Below, piece after piece: positions 8,123 to 15,707 of a stretch of 64,000 bases of DNA. The position numbers and the translations under genes were made by a program. The DNA is from Gammaproteobacteria bacterium (GTDB lineage Bacteria > Pseudomonadota > Gammaproteobacteria > Ga0077536). The notes under the pieces were generated by a model. It saw only the letters and a program-made list of their open reading frames with translations. It had not been told where the DNA came from and ran no database searches. The number at the start of each line of letters is the position of its first letter. Position 1 is the first letter of the stretch. The DNA is taken from positions 124,001-188,000 of the forward strand of contig JAJFJQ010000073.1 of the NCBI GenBank assembly GCA_021773835.1, written 5' to 3'.

Positions 8123-9514
8123 ATGCAAGCGACGCAAGCTCTCGATCGAAAAGGTCAGCGTGCCGCTTTGTTTATGGTCCTGCTCAACGGCTTCTCAATG
8201 CCGATGATGCTTTCGGCCGTGAACGTCGCGCTGCCGTCGATTGCCGATGAATTGGCGATGGATGCCGTCCTACTGAGTTGGGTACCGATGGCTTATTTGA
8301 TGGCGAGCGCCGCGCTCGTATTGTCGTTCGGACGACTGGCCGACATGTTTGGGCGCAAGCGCATGTACTTGCTGGGTACCGCTGGTCTCATTGTGACCTC
8401 GGTGCTGGCGACCTATGCCACCACTGGTCCAATGCTCATCGCTTGTCGATTGTTACAGGGCGTAAGTGCAGCGATGGTCTACGGCACCCATATTGCGATC
8501 ATCTCGGCGGCCTATCCGCCGGCACAACGCGGTCGCATGATCGGACTGACGGTCTCTGTCATCTACGTCGGATTAACCTGTGGCCCGTTTCTCGGCGGCT
8601 GGTTGATTGGCCTGTTCGGTTGGCGGGCCGCATTCCTCGTGCACCTGCCGACCTCCGTGGCGACACTCATCGTCGGTATCTTTATGGTCAAAGCCGAATG
8701 GCGCGCAGAGCACGCCGGCCGTTTCGACTTTGTTGGGTCAGCACTTTATACGATTGCAATCGTCGCATTCATGATAGGCATCTCATCGTTGCCTAAGCTG
8801 TCCAGCGTTTTATTGATTGCCCTTGGTATCTTCGGATTCTGGCTGTTTTTCCATCATCAGCATAATCGGCGCGATCCGCTGTTCGATGTGAGTTTGTTTT
8901 ATACCAGTCGAGTCTTTGCGACATCGTGTGTTGCCGCGGTGATCATGTACACCGCAACCTTCGCCAACGTGGTCATGATCAGTCTGCACCTGCAATATCT
9001 GCAAGGGATGACGCCGATGGCAGCCGGGGTAGTGTTGATGGCACAACCGGTTGTGATGGCGCTGGTCTCGCCTTATGCCGGCAAGCTATCGGACCGGATC
9101 GAGGCGCGGATCATTGCGTCCGTTGGCATGGGGATCACGGCGTTTGGTCTGGCGCTGCTCACAACGATTGACTCGACCACCCCGGTGGCGCTCATCGTGG
9201 CCTATCTCATGACAATCGGGCTTGGCTTTAGTTTATTTTCGTCGCCGAATGCGAATGCGATCATGGGCTCGGTCGCGAGTCATCAATACGGCATTGCCGG
9301 AAGTTCCGTCGCGACCATGCGGGTCATCGGGCAGGTTAGTAGTATGGGCATCGTAGCCATGGTTTTTGCCCTCGTCTTGGGACCGGTGCAGATCACGCCC
9401 GACATTTATCCCGAACTCGAGCGCGCATTGCGCTGGTGCTTCGGTGTGTCGGCGGCATTCTGTTTGCCTGGCATGTACCTTTCCCTAGCGCGCGGGCGCG
9501 TGCGGACGGCCTGA
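8123..9514 (+). CDS. MFS transporter, DHA2 (EmrB/QacA-like) family
   Basis: A 463-residue hydrophobic protein with about 14 membrane segments. The cytoplasmic loop motif GRLADMFGRKRMYLLG (around residue 70) is the MFS motif A, and MVYGTHIAIISAAYPPAQRGRMIG with CGPFLGGWLIGLFGWRAAFLVHLP is motif C of drug:H+ antiporters. It should export a small compound from the inner membrane using the proton gradient. The ATG at 8123 is chosen over an in-frame GTG at 8090 because AAGGA lies just before it. No accessory membrane-fusion gene is adjacent. Confidence 0.85.
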   Translation: MQATQALDRKGQRAALFMVLLNGFSMPMMLSAVNVALPSIADELAMDAVLLSWVPMAYLMASAALVLSFGRLADMFGRKRMYLLGTAGLIVTSVLATYATTGPMLIACRLLQGVSAAMVYGTHIAIISAAYPPAQRGRMIGLTVSVIYVGLTCGPFLGGWLIGLFGWRAAFLVHLPTSVATLIVGIFMVKAEWRAEHAGRFDFVGSALYTIAIVAFMIGISSLPKLSSVLLIALGIFGFWLFFHHQHNRRDPLFDVSLFYTSRVFATSCVAAVIMYTATFANVVMISLHLQYLQGMTPMAAGVVLMAQPVVMALVSPYAGKLSDRIEARIIASVGMGITAFGLALLTTIDSTTPVALIVAYLMTIGLGFSLFSSPNANAIMGSVASHQYGIAGSSVATMRVIGQVSSMGIVAMVFALVLGPVQITPDIYPELERALRWCFGVSAAFCLPGMYLSLARGRVRTA

Positions 9515-9626
9515 TCCATTTGCAACGCCGTATATTTGAAAGGTGTTGGATGGGTCCCGTGACCGGGTAGAATGGATCGGTGATTTACCAGCGGCCGTCA
9601 TGCACCGCAACCTAGAGGAATAGCTT

Positions 9627-10091
9627 ATGAACGATGCGGAAAAACTCCAGTGGTTGTTCGACGTGGAGAACATCAAACAACTCAAACACCGTTATTGCGC
9701 CTACTGTGATGAAGGTTACGACGCGGATGGGATCTGTAGTTTGTTCGTGGAAGATGGGGTGTGGGATGGCGGTCTATTTGGTCGTCACGAAGGTCACGCT
9801 GAGATCCGCGCATTTTTTGCCGGCGCCTCGGGATTGATCAGTTTCGCAAATCATTACGTCTGCAACCCTATCATCGAAGTCGATGGCGACACGGCGACCG
9901 GACGCTGGGATCTGTGGCAGCCGATGGTTAGTGAACCGGACACGCAGGCCTGTTGGCTGATGGCGAAATATAAAGAGCAGTACGTCAGAGTCGATGACCG
10001 CTGGTTGTTTAAGCACCTTGAGGTGCATGCGCTGGCCTTGTCGCCCTATGAAAAAGGTTTTGCCAAGCAGCGGTTTATGGAAACGAGTTAG
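9627..10091 (+). CDS. SnoaL-like / NTF2-fold protein
   Basis: A 154-residue protein with the SnoaL_4-type fold: ENIKQLKHRYCAYCDEGYDADGICSLFVEDGVWDG is the usual helix-plus-strand start (the His in KHRY is often catalytic), followed by GHAEIRAFFAG, FANHYVCNPIIEVDGDTATGRW and a C-terminal EVHALALSPYEKGFAK. Relatives include polyketide cyclases, ring-hydroxylating dioxygenase beta-like proteins and bile acid dehydratases. AGAGGAA precedes the ATG. The last bases overlap the convergent amidase gene by four bases. Confidence 0.8.
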   Translation: MNDAEKLQWLFDVENIKQLKHRYCAYCDEGYDADGICSLFVEDGVWDGGLFGRHEGHAEIRAFFAGASGLISFANHYVCNPIIEVDGDTATGRWDLWQPMVSEPDTQACWLMAKYKEQYVRVDDRWLFKHLEVHALALSPYEKGFAKQRFMETS

Positions 10092-11500
10092 AGCGCAAGA
10101 CTCGGCGGCAAGCGGGTGTGCCAATCTGTTGCACGCTGAAAGGCTTGCCCAGCGGTGAGCACTCGCGCCTCATCGAAAGCGGCCCCGACGAGCTGCAGTG
10201 AGACAGGCATACCACCCGCCAACCCGCACGGCAGGACCAGTGCCGGAATACCGGCGAGATTGAAGGGCTCGGTGTTTCGCAGCAAGGCCGCGAACACGCC
10301 ATTGTCCAGGCCGCGGATCTTGATTTCAGATTGTCCGATCTGCGGGGCGACAATTGGCAAGGTCGGGGTTGCTAGTACATCGATGTCGCCGAACAAGGCG
10401 GCAAGCTGGTTGCCGATCAGCGTACGATAACGCTGTGCGTGCAGGTAATCTTTCGCCAGCACATGGTTACCTAAATCCAAGAATGTTCGAACTTGCTCTG
10501 AATAGAGGCTGGGATCCGCCTCAATCTGATCTTCGTGATAGGCCGTCGCCTCCGACAGGTATATGGCCATCGCGGCCGCTGCTGCATGCTCGATGTTGGG
10601 GATATCAACATCGAGCAGGTGTGCCCCCAGTCGCTCGAACTCGGCCAACGCCGCGCGCACGAGAACGTCGACTTCGGCATCGCTTTGATCAAAGAAATGT
10701 CGATTTGGCACACCGATGCGCAAGCCTGATACGCCCGCGCCAATTGACCCAAGGTAATCCGGAACCGGCCGCTGGGAGCTAGCGGCATCGTTGGCATCGA
10801 AGCCTGACATAGCTTGCAATAACGCAGCGATGTCTTCGACGCTGCGCGCCATTGGACCCGAATGGTCCATCGTCCAGCACAACGGGAAAATACCGTGACG
10901 CGGGACCCGCCCGTAGGTTGGTTTTAGTCCACTAATCCCACAGCAAGCCGCCGGGATCCTAATGGAACCACCAGTATCGCTGCCGGTTGCGGCTGGAATC
11001 ATTCGCATGCCGATAGCGGCGCCGGATCCGCCACTAGAACCGCCACTGACGTGTTCAAAATCCCACGGGTTTCGGCATGGACCGAACAGCGATGTGTCGT
11101 TGGTTGGGCCGTAGGCGAATTCGTGGGTATTGAGTTTGCCAAGCGTCACCATTCCGGCGTCGCCGAGGCGCGCCACCGCGGTCGCGTCAAACTCTGGGAT
11201 AAAATCTCCACGCACCGTAGAGCCAGCCGTCGTGCGGACACCTTTGGTGTAGTAGAGGTCTTTATGGGCGACCGGTACGCCGTGGAGTGGCCCGCGCTGA
11301 CCATCGGCGGCAATCTCGCTATCCGCAAACTTTGCCGCGGCACGCGCTTGTTCTGCGACTGTGGTAACGAACGCGTTTATTTTGCCGTTGTAGCTATCGA
11401 TTCGATTAAGGCACGCCTCGACCGCTTCAGCCGACGAACATTTGCCCGCTCCAATGGCGGCACCAAGTTCAACGGCGCCGAGTTCGTGCAGCTCACTCAT
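10088..11500 (-). CDS. Amidase (amidase signature family, GatA/AtzE-like)
   Basis: A 470-residue amidase with the complete Ser-cisSer-Lys triad: Lys80 in GVPVAHKDLY, the cis-serine in SGGSSGGSGAA near 155 and the nucleophile Ser179 in TGSDTGGSIRIPA. These enzymes hydrolyse amides by an acyl-enzyme. The gene overlaps by eight bases the small gene at 11493-11705, whose product looks like a GatC/AtzG partner, so a heteromeric amidase resembling AtzE (carboxybiuret hydrolase) with AtzG is plausible. A true glutamyl-tRNA amidotransferase is unlikely because gatB is absent. Cytoplasmic. Confidence 0.88.
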   Translation of the reverse strand: MSELHELGAVELGAAIGAGKCSSAEAVEACLNRIDSYNGKINAFVTTVAEQARAAAKFADSEIAADGQRGPLHGVPVAHKDLYYTKGVRTTAGSTVRGDFIPEFDATAVARLGDAGMVTLGKLNTHEFAYGPTNDTSLFGPCRNPWDFEHVSGGSSGGSGAAIGMRMIPAATGSDTGGSIRIPAACCGISGLKPTYGRVPRHGIFPLCWTMDHSGPMARSVEDIAALLQAMSGFDANDAASSQRPVPDYLGSIGAGVSGLRIGVPNRHFFDQSDAEVDVLVRAALAEFERLGAHLLDVDIPNIEHAAAAAMAIYLSEATAYHEDQIEADPSLYSEQVRTFLDLGNHVLAKDYLHAQRYRTLIGNQLAALFGDIDVLATPTLPIVAPQIGQSEIKIRGLDNGVFAALLRNTEPFNLAGIPALVLPCGLAGGMPVSLQLVGAAFDEARVLTAGQAFQRATDWHTRLPPSLAL

Positions 11501-11705
11501 CGGTCACGACGGGACGAAAAATAACCGCAGGTTCAACATCTTTTAGGGGTAGTTTGCGGAGGCCCGAAAACATCTCGCATATCGGTTCCATATACTCTAG
11601 ATACAGTTTCGCCTGATCTGCATTGATGGGCTGGCCGGCATATTCGGCGGCAACCGCTTGCAGGGTTTCTGCTCGGATGGGATTGCGCTGAGTTGCCATC
11701 GTCAT
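11493..11705 (-). CDS. Small amidase-partner protein (GatC/AtzG-like)
   Basis: A 70-residue protein encoded immediately before the amidase and overlapping it by eight bases, which implies translational coupling. The helical start (RAETLQAVAAEYAGQPINADQAKLYLEYMEPI) followed by LKDVEPAVIFRP resembles the GatC and AtzG family, whose short C-terminal VEP-----R stretch wraps round the amidase subunit. The family assignment rests on length, position and this motif, so it is moderate; a role in stability or folding of the amidase is inferred. Confidence 0.6.
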   Translation of the reverse strand: MTMATQRNPIRAETLQAVAAEYAGQPINADQAKLYLEYMEPICEMFSGLRKLPLKDVEPAVIFRPVVTDE

Positions 11706-11710
11706 TGCTC

Positions 11711-12142
11711 CTACGTCGGTGAGGCTTCAAGGATGCGCCCGAGCAGCGGACTTTGGTGCCAGCACAGGACACGCCAGGTACCGTCGATGTGCACCCAGGT
11801 AATGGTAAAGCCCATGAATCGTTGTCTAAAACCGGCGTCGCGTGGCTTGCCACGAAATGTTGAGAAGCCGCTGACGTGACCGGTATTGCCGAGGACAATG
11901 AAGCGTGTCTCGCGCGGGATCCACTGAAAAAACTCCCACATACCCTTACCCCCGCCTGTCGCGTGAAAGTCTATGTGATCGATAAAATCCGCTTTGTCCA
12001 TGCGCCATGGATAGTCTTCGTCCAGTATTTCTGCCTGCTCATGAAACATTGAGAAAAACGTATCGAGGTTGCCCGTATTGAGCGCTTCTATCCAGCTTTC
12101 GAAATCTTGTTGCAGTGATGCTACGTCGGTATTTGAGTTCAT
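11711..12142 (-). CDS. NTF2-like (SnoaL/DUF4440-type) protein
   Basis: A 143-residue protein of the NTF2 fold. LQQDFESWIEALNTGNLDTFFSMFHEQAEILDEDYPW gives the two N-terminal helices, KADFIDHIDFH the next helix and GFTITWVHIDGTWRVLCWHQSP the closing strands, as in ketosteroid isomerase-like SnoaL proteins. It is first in a three-gene run with the small partner protein and the amidase (five bases between stop and next start), so it may act on the same substrate. Catalytic activity is not certain. Confidence 0.75.
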   Translation of the reverse strand: MNSNTDVASLQQDFESWIEALNTGNLDTFFSMFHEQAEILDEDYPWRMDKADFIDHIDFHATGGGKGMWEFFQWIPRETRFIVLGNTGHVSGFSTFRGKPRDAGFRQRFMGFTITWVHIDGTWRVLCWHQSPLLGRILEASPT

Positions 12143-12272
12143 CGAATTACTCCGGCATTGGTGTGGCTGCTTGGTGCAAGCATAGAGGGATCGGCGCGTG
12201 CTGAGAAGTCTCCGCTAGTTGCCGCAAACTCGTCTGGCGCTAGCGTCGGTTATTCTGGAGCAGCCATATTGC

Positions 12273-12926
12273 TTACTGCCAGCGGAGTAGTCGACGGCCA
12301 TTTTGAAACGATAGGAATGGCGCGGTTGTGATCTCACTGGCAAGGCGTCGGCAGAGCGTTTCGATCATGAACGTGGTGACGGTCATCATGTTGAGCGATC
12401 CGAGTTCAGCAACCGAGACCCATTGCAGGTCTTCCAATTCGTCGCTCGGCACGATGTCACCTTGTACGTGTTCATCAGAGACGAAGAAAAATCGCGCATG
12501 GAACCGGATCGGTTGATGGCTTGGCGTGATCGCCCGGCCAAGGTAGCCGATGCGCTGCAGATCGGGTGCGATTTCAAGTTCTCGAAATCGGGTCCAGGTC
12601 GGATCGCGGTTCGGTCCAACGTCCCCGGGTGCACCAACTAGCAGGCCGGTTTCTTCAAATGTTTCACGCACTGCGGCCATCGCCAGCGCCGCCGCCCGGC
12701 GGTGCGAACCACCGACCGCGATCTTCGGTGTGATTGCTTTATCGAGGTCCGAGATATAGCGCGCATGGTGATCCGATCGTTCGATCATACCGCCCGGAAA
12801 CACGTATACCCCCGGTTGGAAGCGGGCCGCTGCATGACGGCGGCCCATAAACACCTCTAGGCCCCGGTCGCCTTGGCGATGGATCACGAGGCTCGCGGCA
12901 TGCCTTGGGGTTACGGGTTTTGCCAT
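12273..12926 (-). CDS. Nudix hydrolase
   Basis: A 217-residue Nudix protein. The Nudix box has the final half AAVRETFEETGLLVG, i.e. the REx2EExG core that binds Mg2+, preceded by a long insertion after FPGGMIERSD, a length typical of the NUDT19/coenzyme-A diphosphatase-like group. AVLIHRQG-type openings and VFMGRRHAAARFQPGVYVFPGG support that subgroup. The start is taken at ATG 12926 (MAKPVTPRHAASLV) because upstream residues are basic and not family-like. The substrate is not determined. Confidence 0.85.
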   Translation of the reverse strand: MAKPVTPRHAASLVIHRQGDRGLEVFMGRRHAAARFQPGVYVFPGGMIERSDHHARYISDLDKAITPKIAVGGSHRRAAALAMAAVRETFEETGLLVGAPGDVGPNRDPTWTRFRELEIAPDLQRIGYLGRAITPSHQPIRFHARFFFVSDEHVQGDIVPSDELEDLQWVSVAELGSLNMMTVTTFMIETLCRRLASEITTAPFLSFQNGRRLLRWQ

Positions 12927-12996
12927 GTTCGAAAGTAAAACAAAATATCTTGAGGTGCCAACACGCCGAATATTACGTCTAAAGCGCCGCTGGCAC

Positions 12997-13087
12997 GTCA
13001 TCCCGGACTTGAACTGGGGTCCAGCTAACGACTATGCGCTCGCATTGGATTGCTCTGTAAGGATACCGGGACTAGGCCCGGTATGAC
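12997..13087. repeat. Inverted pair of GTCAT-CCGG palindromic repeats
   Basis: One unit at 12997-13025 (GTCATCCCGGACTTG, then CTGGGGTCCAGC) faces another at 13061-13087 (GGATACCGGGACTAG, then GCCCGGTATGAC), with 35 bases between. The same inward-facing arrangement is seen at 2806-2935, so this is a mobile or amplified intergenic element, not chance. It fills the spacer between the Nudix and aminotransferase genes. Confidence 0.75.
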
Positions 13088-13145
13088 GTCGATTACGGGT
13101 TCACGCTCAGCCATACGCGCAGGCGCTGGTGTTATCTAGAATAAA

Positions 13146-14336
13146 CTAGAGTACCGCCGCGATCGCGTCGCACACATAATCAATATTGCGCGAATTGAGT
13201 CCCGCAATATTAATCCGGCTGGAATCTACCATATAGATTGAATATTCCTCGCGCAGTCGGGTAATTTGCTTCTGATCGATCCCAAGAAAAGAAAACATGC
13301 CACGTTGACGTGGAATAAAACTAAATCGTTCGTGGCCGATTTGCTGAGCTAATTTAGTCGCAAACTGTTCGCGTATGCCGTTAATGCGTTCGCGCATTTG
13401 TGCTAATTCTGACTCCCACTGTTGCTTCAATGCAGGGTCGTTCAAAATCGTTTTCACGATCGCTCCGCCGTGATTCGGCGGCATCGAGTAGATCCCTCGA
13501 ATGACGTTTAACATTTGGCTCAGGATCGTCTCGGCCGCGTGGGCTGTGGGGGAAAGGATCGCGAGGCTCCCGACCCGTTCCCGATAGAGACCGAAGTTTT
13601 TGGAGCAAGAACTTGCAACGAGTAATTCGGGCACTTTCTCTGCCATTAGGCGCAGTCCGAAAGCATCCTCTTCGAGGCCCTGGCTTAGACCTTGGTAGGC
13701 GAGGTCAATAAACGGGGTAAATCCCCGTGACAGTGCCAGCTCAGCGAGCGCGCGCCATTGGCTCTGATCGAGATCAACACCACAGGGGTTATGGCAGCAG
13801 CCGTGCAACAGCACCAGGTCATCGGCTGCGACGGTATCCAGTGTCGCCATCATCTCGTCGAAACGTAGCCCACTGGTTGTTCGGTCGAAGTAGGGATAGG
13901 TCTCGATCGACAGACCGGCATCGCCAAGCAATGGCACATGGTTCGCCCAGGTTGGGTCGCTGACCCAGATACGCGCCGACGGTCGTGCCCGATTGATCAA
14001 CTCTGCCGCCACCCGAAGGCCACCGCAGCCGCCTGGGGTCTGGGCCGAACTCACGCGTTTGTCGGTCAGCGCGGCATGTTGGGCACCGAACAACAGTGTC
14101 CGAACAGCCTCGTTGAAATCCGGTTCGCCAGGTGGGCCGATATAACTTTTAGTCGTTTCGGTATCGTTATGACGCGTTTGTGCGGTTAAAACGGAATTGA
14201 GGATCGGTGTATTGCCGTCGTCGTCGCGATATACGCCGACCCCTAGGTCGACCTTGCGTGTATTCGCGTCTTCCCGGAATGCGGCCATCAAGCCGAGGAT
14301 AGGATCGGACGCTAGGGCAGGTAAGGCTTCAAACAT
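13146..14336 (-). CDS. Aromatic/aspartate aminotransferase (class I, TyrB/AspC family)
   Basis: A 396-residue PLP enzyme. MFEALPALASDPILGLMAAFREDANTRKVDLGVGVYRDDDGNTPIL is the standard family start, which places the start at 14336 rather than 15 codons upstream. The PLP lysine is in SSCSKNFGLYRERVG, NPCGVDLD gives the aspartate-binding region and LHGCCHNPCG replaces the usual LH-C-HNPTG. RINIAGLN near the end holds the substrate-carboxylate arginine. It interconverts aromatic or dicarboxylic amino acids with 2-oxo acids in the cytoplasm. Whether it prefers tyrosine or aspartate cannot be read here. Confidence 0.9.
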   Translation of the reverse strand: MFEALPALASDPILGLMAAFREDANTRKVDLGVGVYRDDDGNTPILNSVLTAQTRHNDTETTKSYIGPPGEPDFNEAVRTLLFGAQHAALTDKRVSSAQTPGGCGGLRVAAELINRARPSARIWVSDPTWANHVPLLGDAGLSIETYPYFDRTTSGLRFDEMMATLDTVAADDLVLLHGCCHNPCGVDLDQSQWRALAELALSRGFTPFIDLAYQGLSQGLEEDAFGLRLMAEKVPELLVASSCSKNFGLYRERVGSLAILSPTAHAAETILSQMLNVIRGIYSMPPNHGGAIVKTILNDPALKQQWESELAQMRERINGIREQFATKLAQQIGHERFSFIPRQRGMFSFLGIDQKQITRLREEYSIYMVDSSRINIAGLNSRNIDYVCDAIAAVL

Positions 14337-14471
14337 AAGGTATAGGCGCGCAAGTTCCGGGTTATAAGGAAGGCGGATCATACCGACTTTTTGCGGTGTC
14401 GAGTACTTGGGCGGCGCGTCGGCAGTCGCACTGCCGAGCGTTAGACGGTCTTGCGATAGTCGATTGGCGAT

Positions 14472-14903
14472 CTATTTTTCAAAGCAACGTAATTGGGCGG
14501 AGGCACGGCTAAGCGCGTCGATTTCTGCGAGGGGGGCTGCATCGTTCAACTGATCGAGGTGGGCGGTCACGGCACTAAAACCGAGGAAATAAAATGCGGG
14601 GCTCCATATAGTGCCGAGAAATACCGCCGCTTGATTACGTGGGTCATTCCAGTAAGCGGGTTTGTAGTCGTGAACCTGGTGCCAAAGCTTGACTCGGCGT
14701 TGATAAAGCTCGATGCAGCTCGAATTTGGATCGATCGCTGGGAGCGCAATTTCGCTAGGCCCCAACACTAAACGCTGGCCATCGTAAACCCGATCGAGGG
14801 CGAATTCACGTAAGCGTTCGGTAGTGTTTTCCCCGATTGCGGACACGGGACCACTTAACAGCGCAGCGAGTAGCATTACTACCGGGAGCCGAAGGCACAT
14901 CAT
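14472..14903 (-). CDS. Small secreted hypothetical protein
   Basis: A 143-residue protein with a signal peptide (LPVVMLLAALLSGPVSA, cut before IGENT). The mature part has two cysteines (SSCIEL and LRCFEK) that may pair, a LWHQVHDYKPAYWNDPRNQAAVFLGTIWSPAFYFLG stretch with a semi-hydrophobic segment, and a helical tail. I do not recognise a family. It is likely periplasmic or envelope-associated. It lies between the aminotransferase and the DUF992 gene on the same strand, and it may be expressed together with the latter. Confidence 0.6.
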   Translation of the reverse strand: MMCLRLPVVMLLAALLSGPVSAIGENTTERLREFALDRVYDGQRLVLGPSEIALPAIDPNSSCIELYQRRVKLWHQVHDYKPAYWNDPRNQAAVFLGTIWSPAFYFLGFSAVTAHLDQLNDAAPLAEIDALSRASAQLRCFEK

Positions 14904-14984
14904 ACGGGCGTCCTTACTGATCGAGATCGGTAAGTAATTTAGCGGCTCGCAGATCGAAAAGTTGAGTACTTGTCGGGTTGAACG

Positions 14985-15017
14985 ATCGGTGCGGCGCCGT
15001 GTGACGGCCGCACCGAT
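14985..15017. terminator. Inverted repeat after the DUF992 gene
   Basis: ATCGGTGCGGC (14985-14995) and GCCGCACCGAT (15007-15017) are perfect 11-base complements with an 11-base loop, about 18 bases past the DUF992 stop on the minus strand. It lacks a strong U-tract, so it is a candidate terminator or stabilising hairpin for that transcript. Confidence 0.5.
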
Positions 15018-15034
15018 AGGTGCGTTCGGTGGGG

Positions 15035-15523
15035 TTATTTGGCCTCGATGTAGAGGAAGCCGAGGCCTCCGGCGACGCCGATGCCGGTGCTGCTTTCGAG
15101 CGCAAGTGGTTGCAAGCCGATGCCTTTAGCGCCTCCACCGACAAGTGCCTTAGCACCGAGTCCGAGTCCAGCGGCCGCTGAAATCTGGCCACCGACATAT
15201 TTGCCGGCAAGTGCCTTCGAGCCCGGGCCGACATCCGATGAGGCGGCAATGACGCTGAATGCCATTTTCTCGTTCGAGCGCAGACTCAAGTCGAGCCCTA
15301 GAGCGATACCGGTTTCGCCGTGGTAGGCCTCGGTAGCGCCGTTGTGTTCGTATACGCATTCAACGTCGGCCGTCGATCGGATAAGCAGATTAACGCGTGA
15401 ACCTGGGACTACGTTGCAGGTGAGCAGGCCAACTTCGAGACCGCCTTCGGCAGCGGCGTTGGTAGAGCACAGCAGCGACACGATGCCGGCGATGACTAGT
15501 GTTTGTAGAGTTCCTCGGTTCAT
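15035..15523 (-). CDS. DUF992 family secreted protein
   Basis: A 162-residue protein with a signal peptide (LVIAGIVSLLCSTNAAA) and a DUF992 domain: VGLLTCNVVPGSRVNLLIRSTADVECVYEH, then EAYHGETGIALGLDLSL, then LAGKYVGGQISAAAGLGLGAKALVGG and LQPLALESSTGIGVAGG. The family is found in the periplasm of Proteobacteria and has no known activity. Two cysteines are conserved (LTC and VEC). The gene is divergent from dnaE2, 184 bases away. Confidence 0.85.
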   Translation of the reverse strand: MNRGTLQTLVIAGIVSLLCSTNAAAEGGLEVGLLTCNVVPGSRVNLLIRSTADVECVYEHNGATEAYHGETGIALGLDLSLRSNEKMAFSVIAASSDVGPGSKALAGKYVGGQISAAAGLGLGAKALVGGGAKGIGLQPLALESSTGIGVAGGLGFLYIEAK

Positions 15524-15657
15524 ATGCCTCTTTCCTTACATGGGAGAGTTAAGGGGATTGCCGAGCAGCGTTATCGCTGCTTGTAGCTGTATTGTAGACA
15601 GGATCTTGGCAAGTTGTTGCGGACATGTCGAGTTTAGACGTGCTTGATCTTAATTCT

Positions 15658-15692
15658 TTGTTCTGTACACAATACTGTATATATAAACAGTA
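15658..15692 (+). promoter_or_regulatory. Promoter with overlapping LexA (SOS) box for dnaE2
   Basis: The 20-base palindrome at 15673-15692 (TACTGTATAT followed by ATAAACAGTA) differs at a single position from the E. coli LexA consensus. A promoter fits over it: TTGTTC at 15658-15663 and TATAAA at 15682-15687, with an 18-base spacer. LexA bound here would block the -10 region. The ATG of dnaE2 is 15 bases past the box, so the leader would be very short. The box is seen directly; LexA control is the established meaning of such a site in Gammaproteobacteria. Confidence 0.9.
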
Positions 15693-15707
15693 TTTTGTAT
15701 TTCCTTT

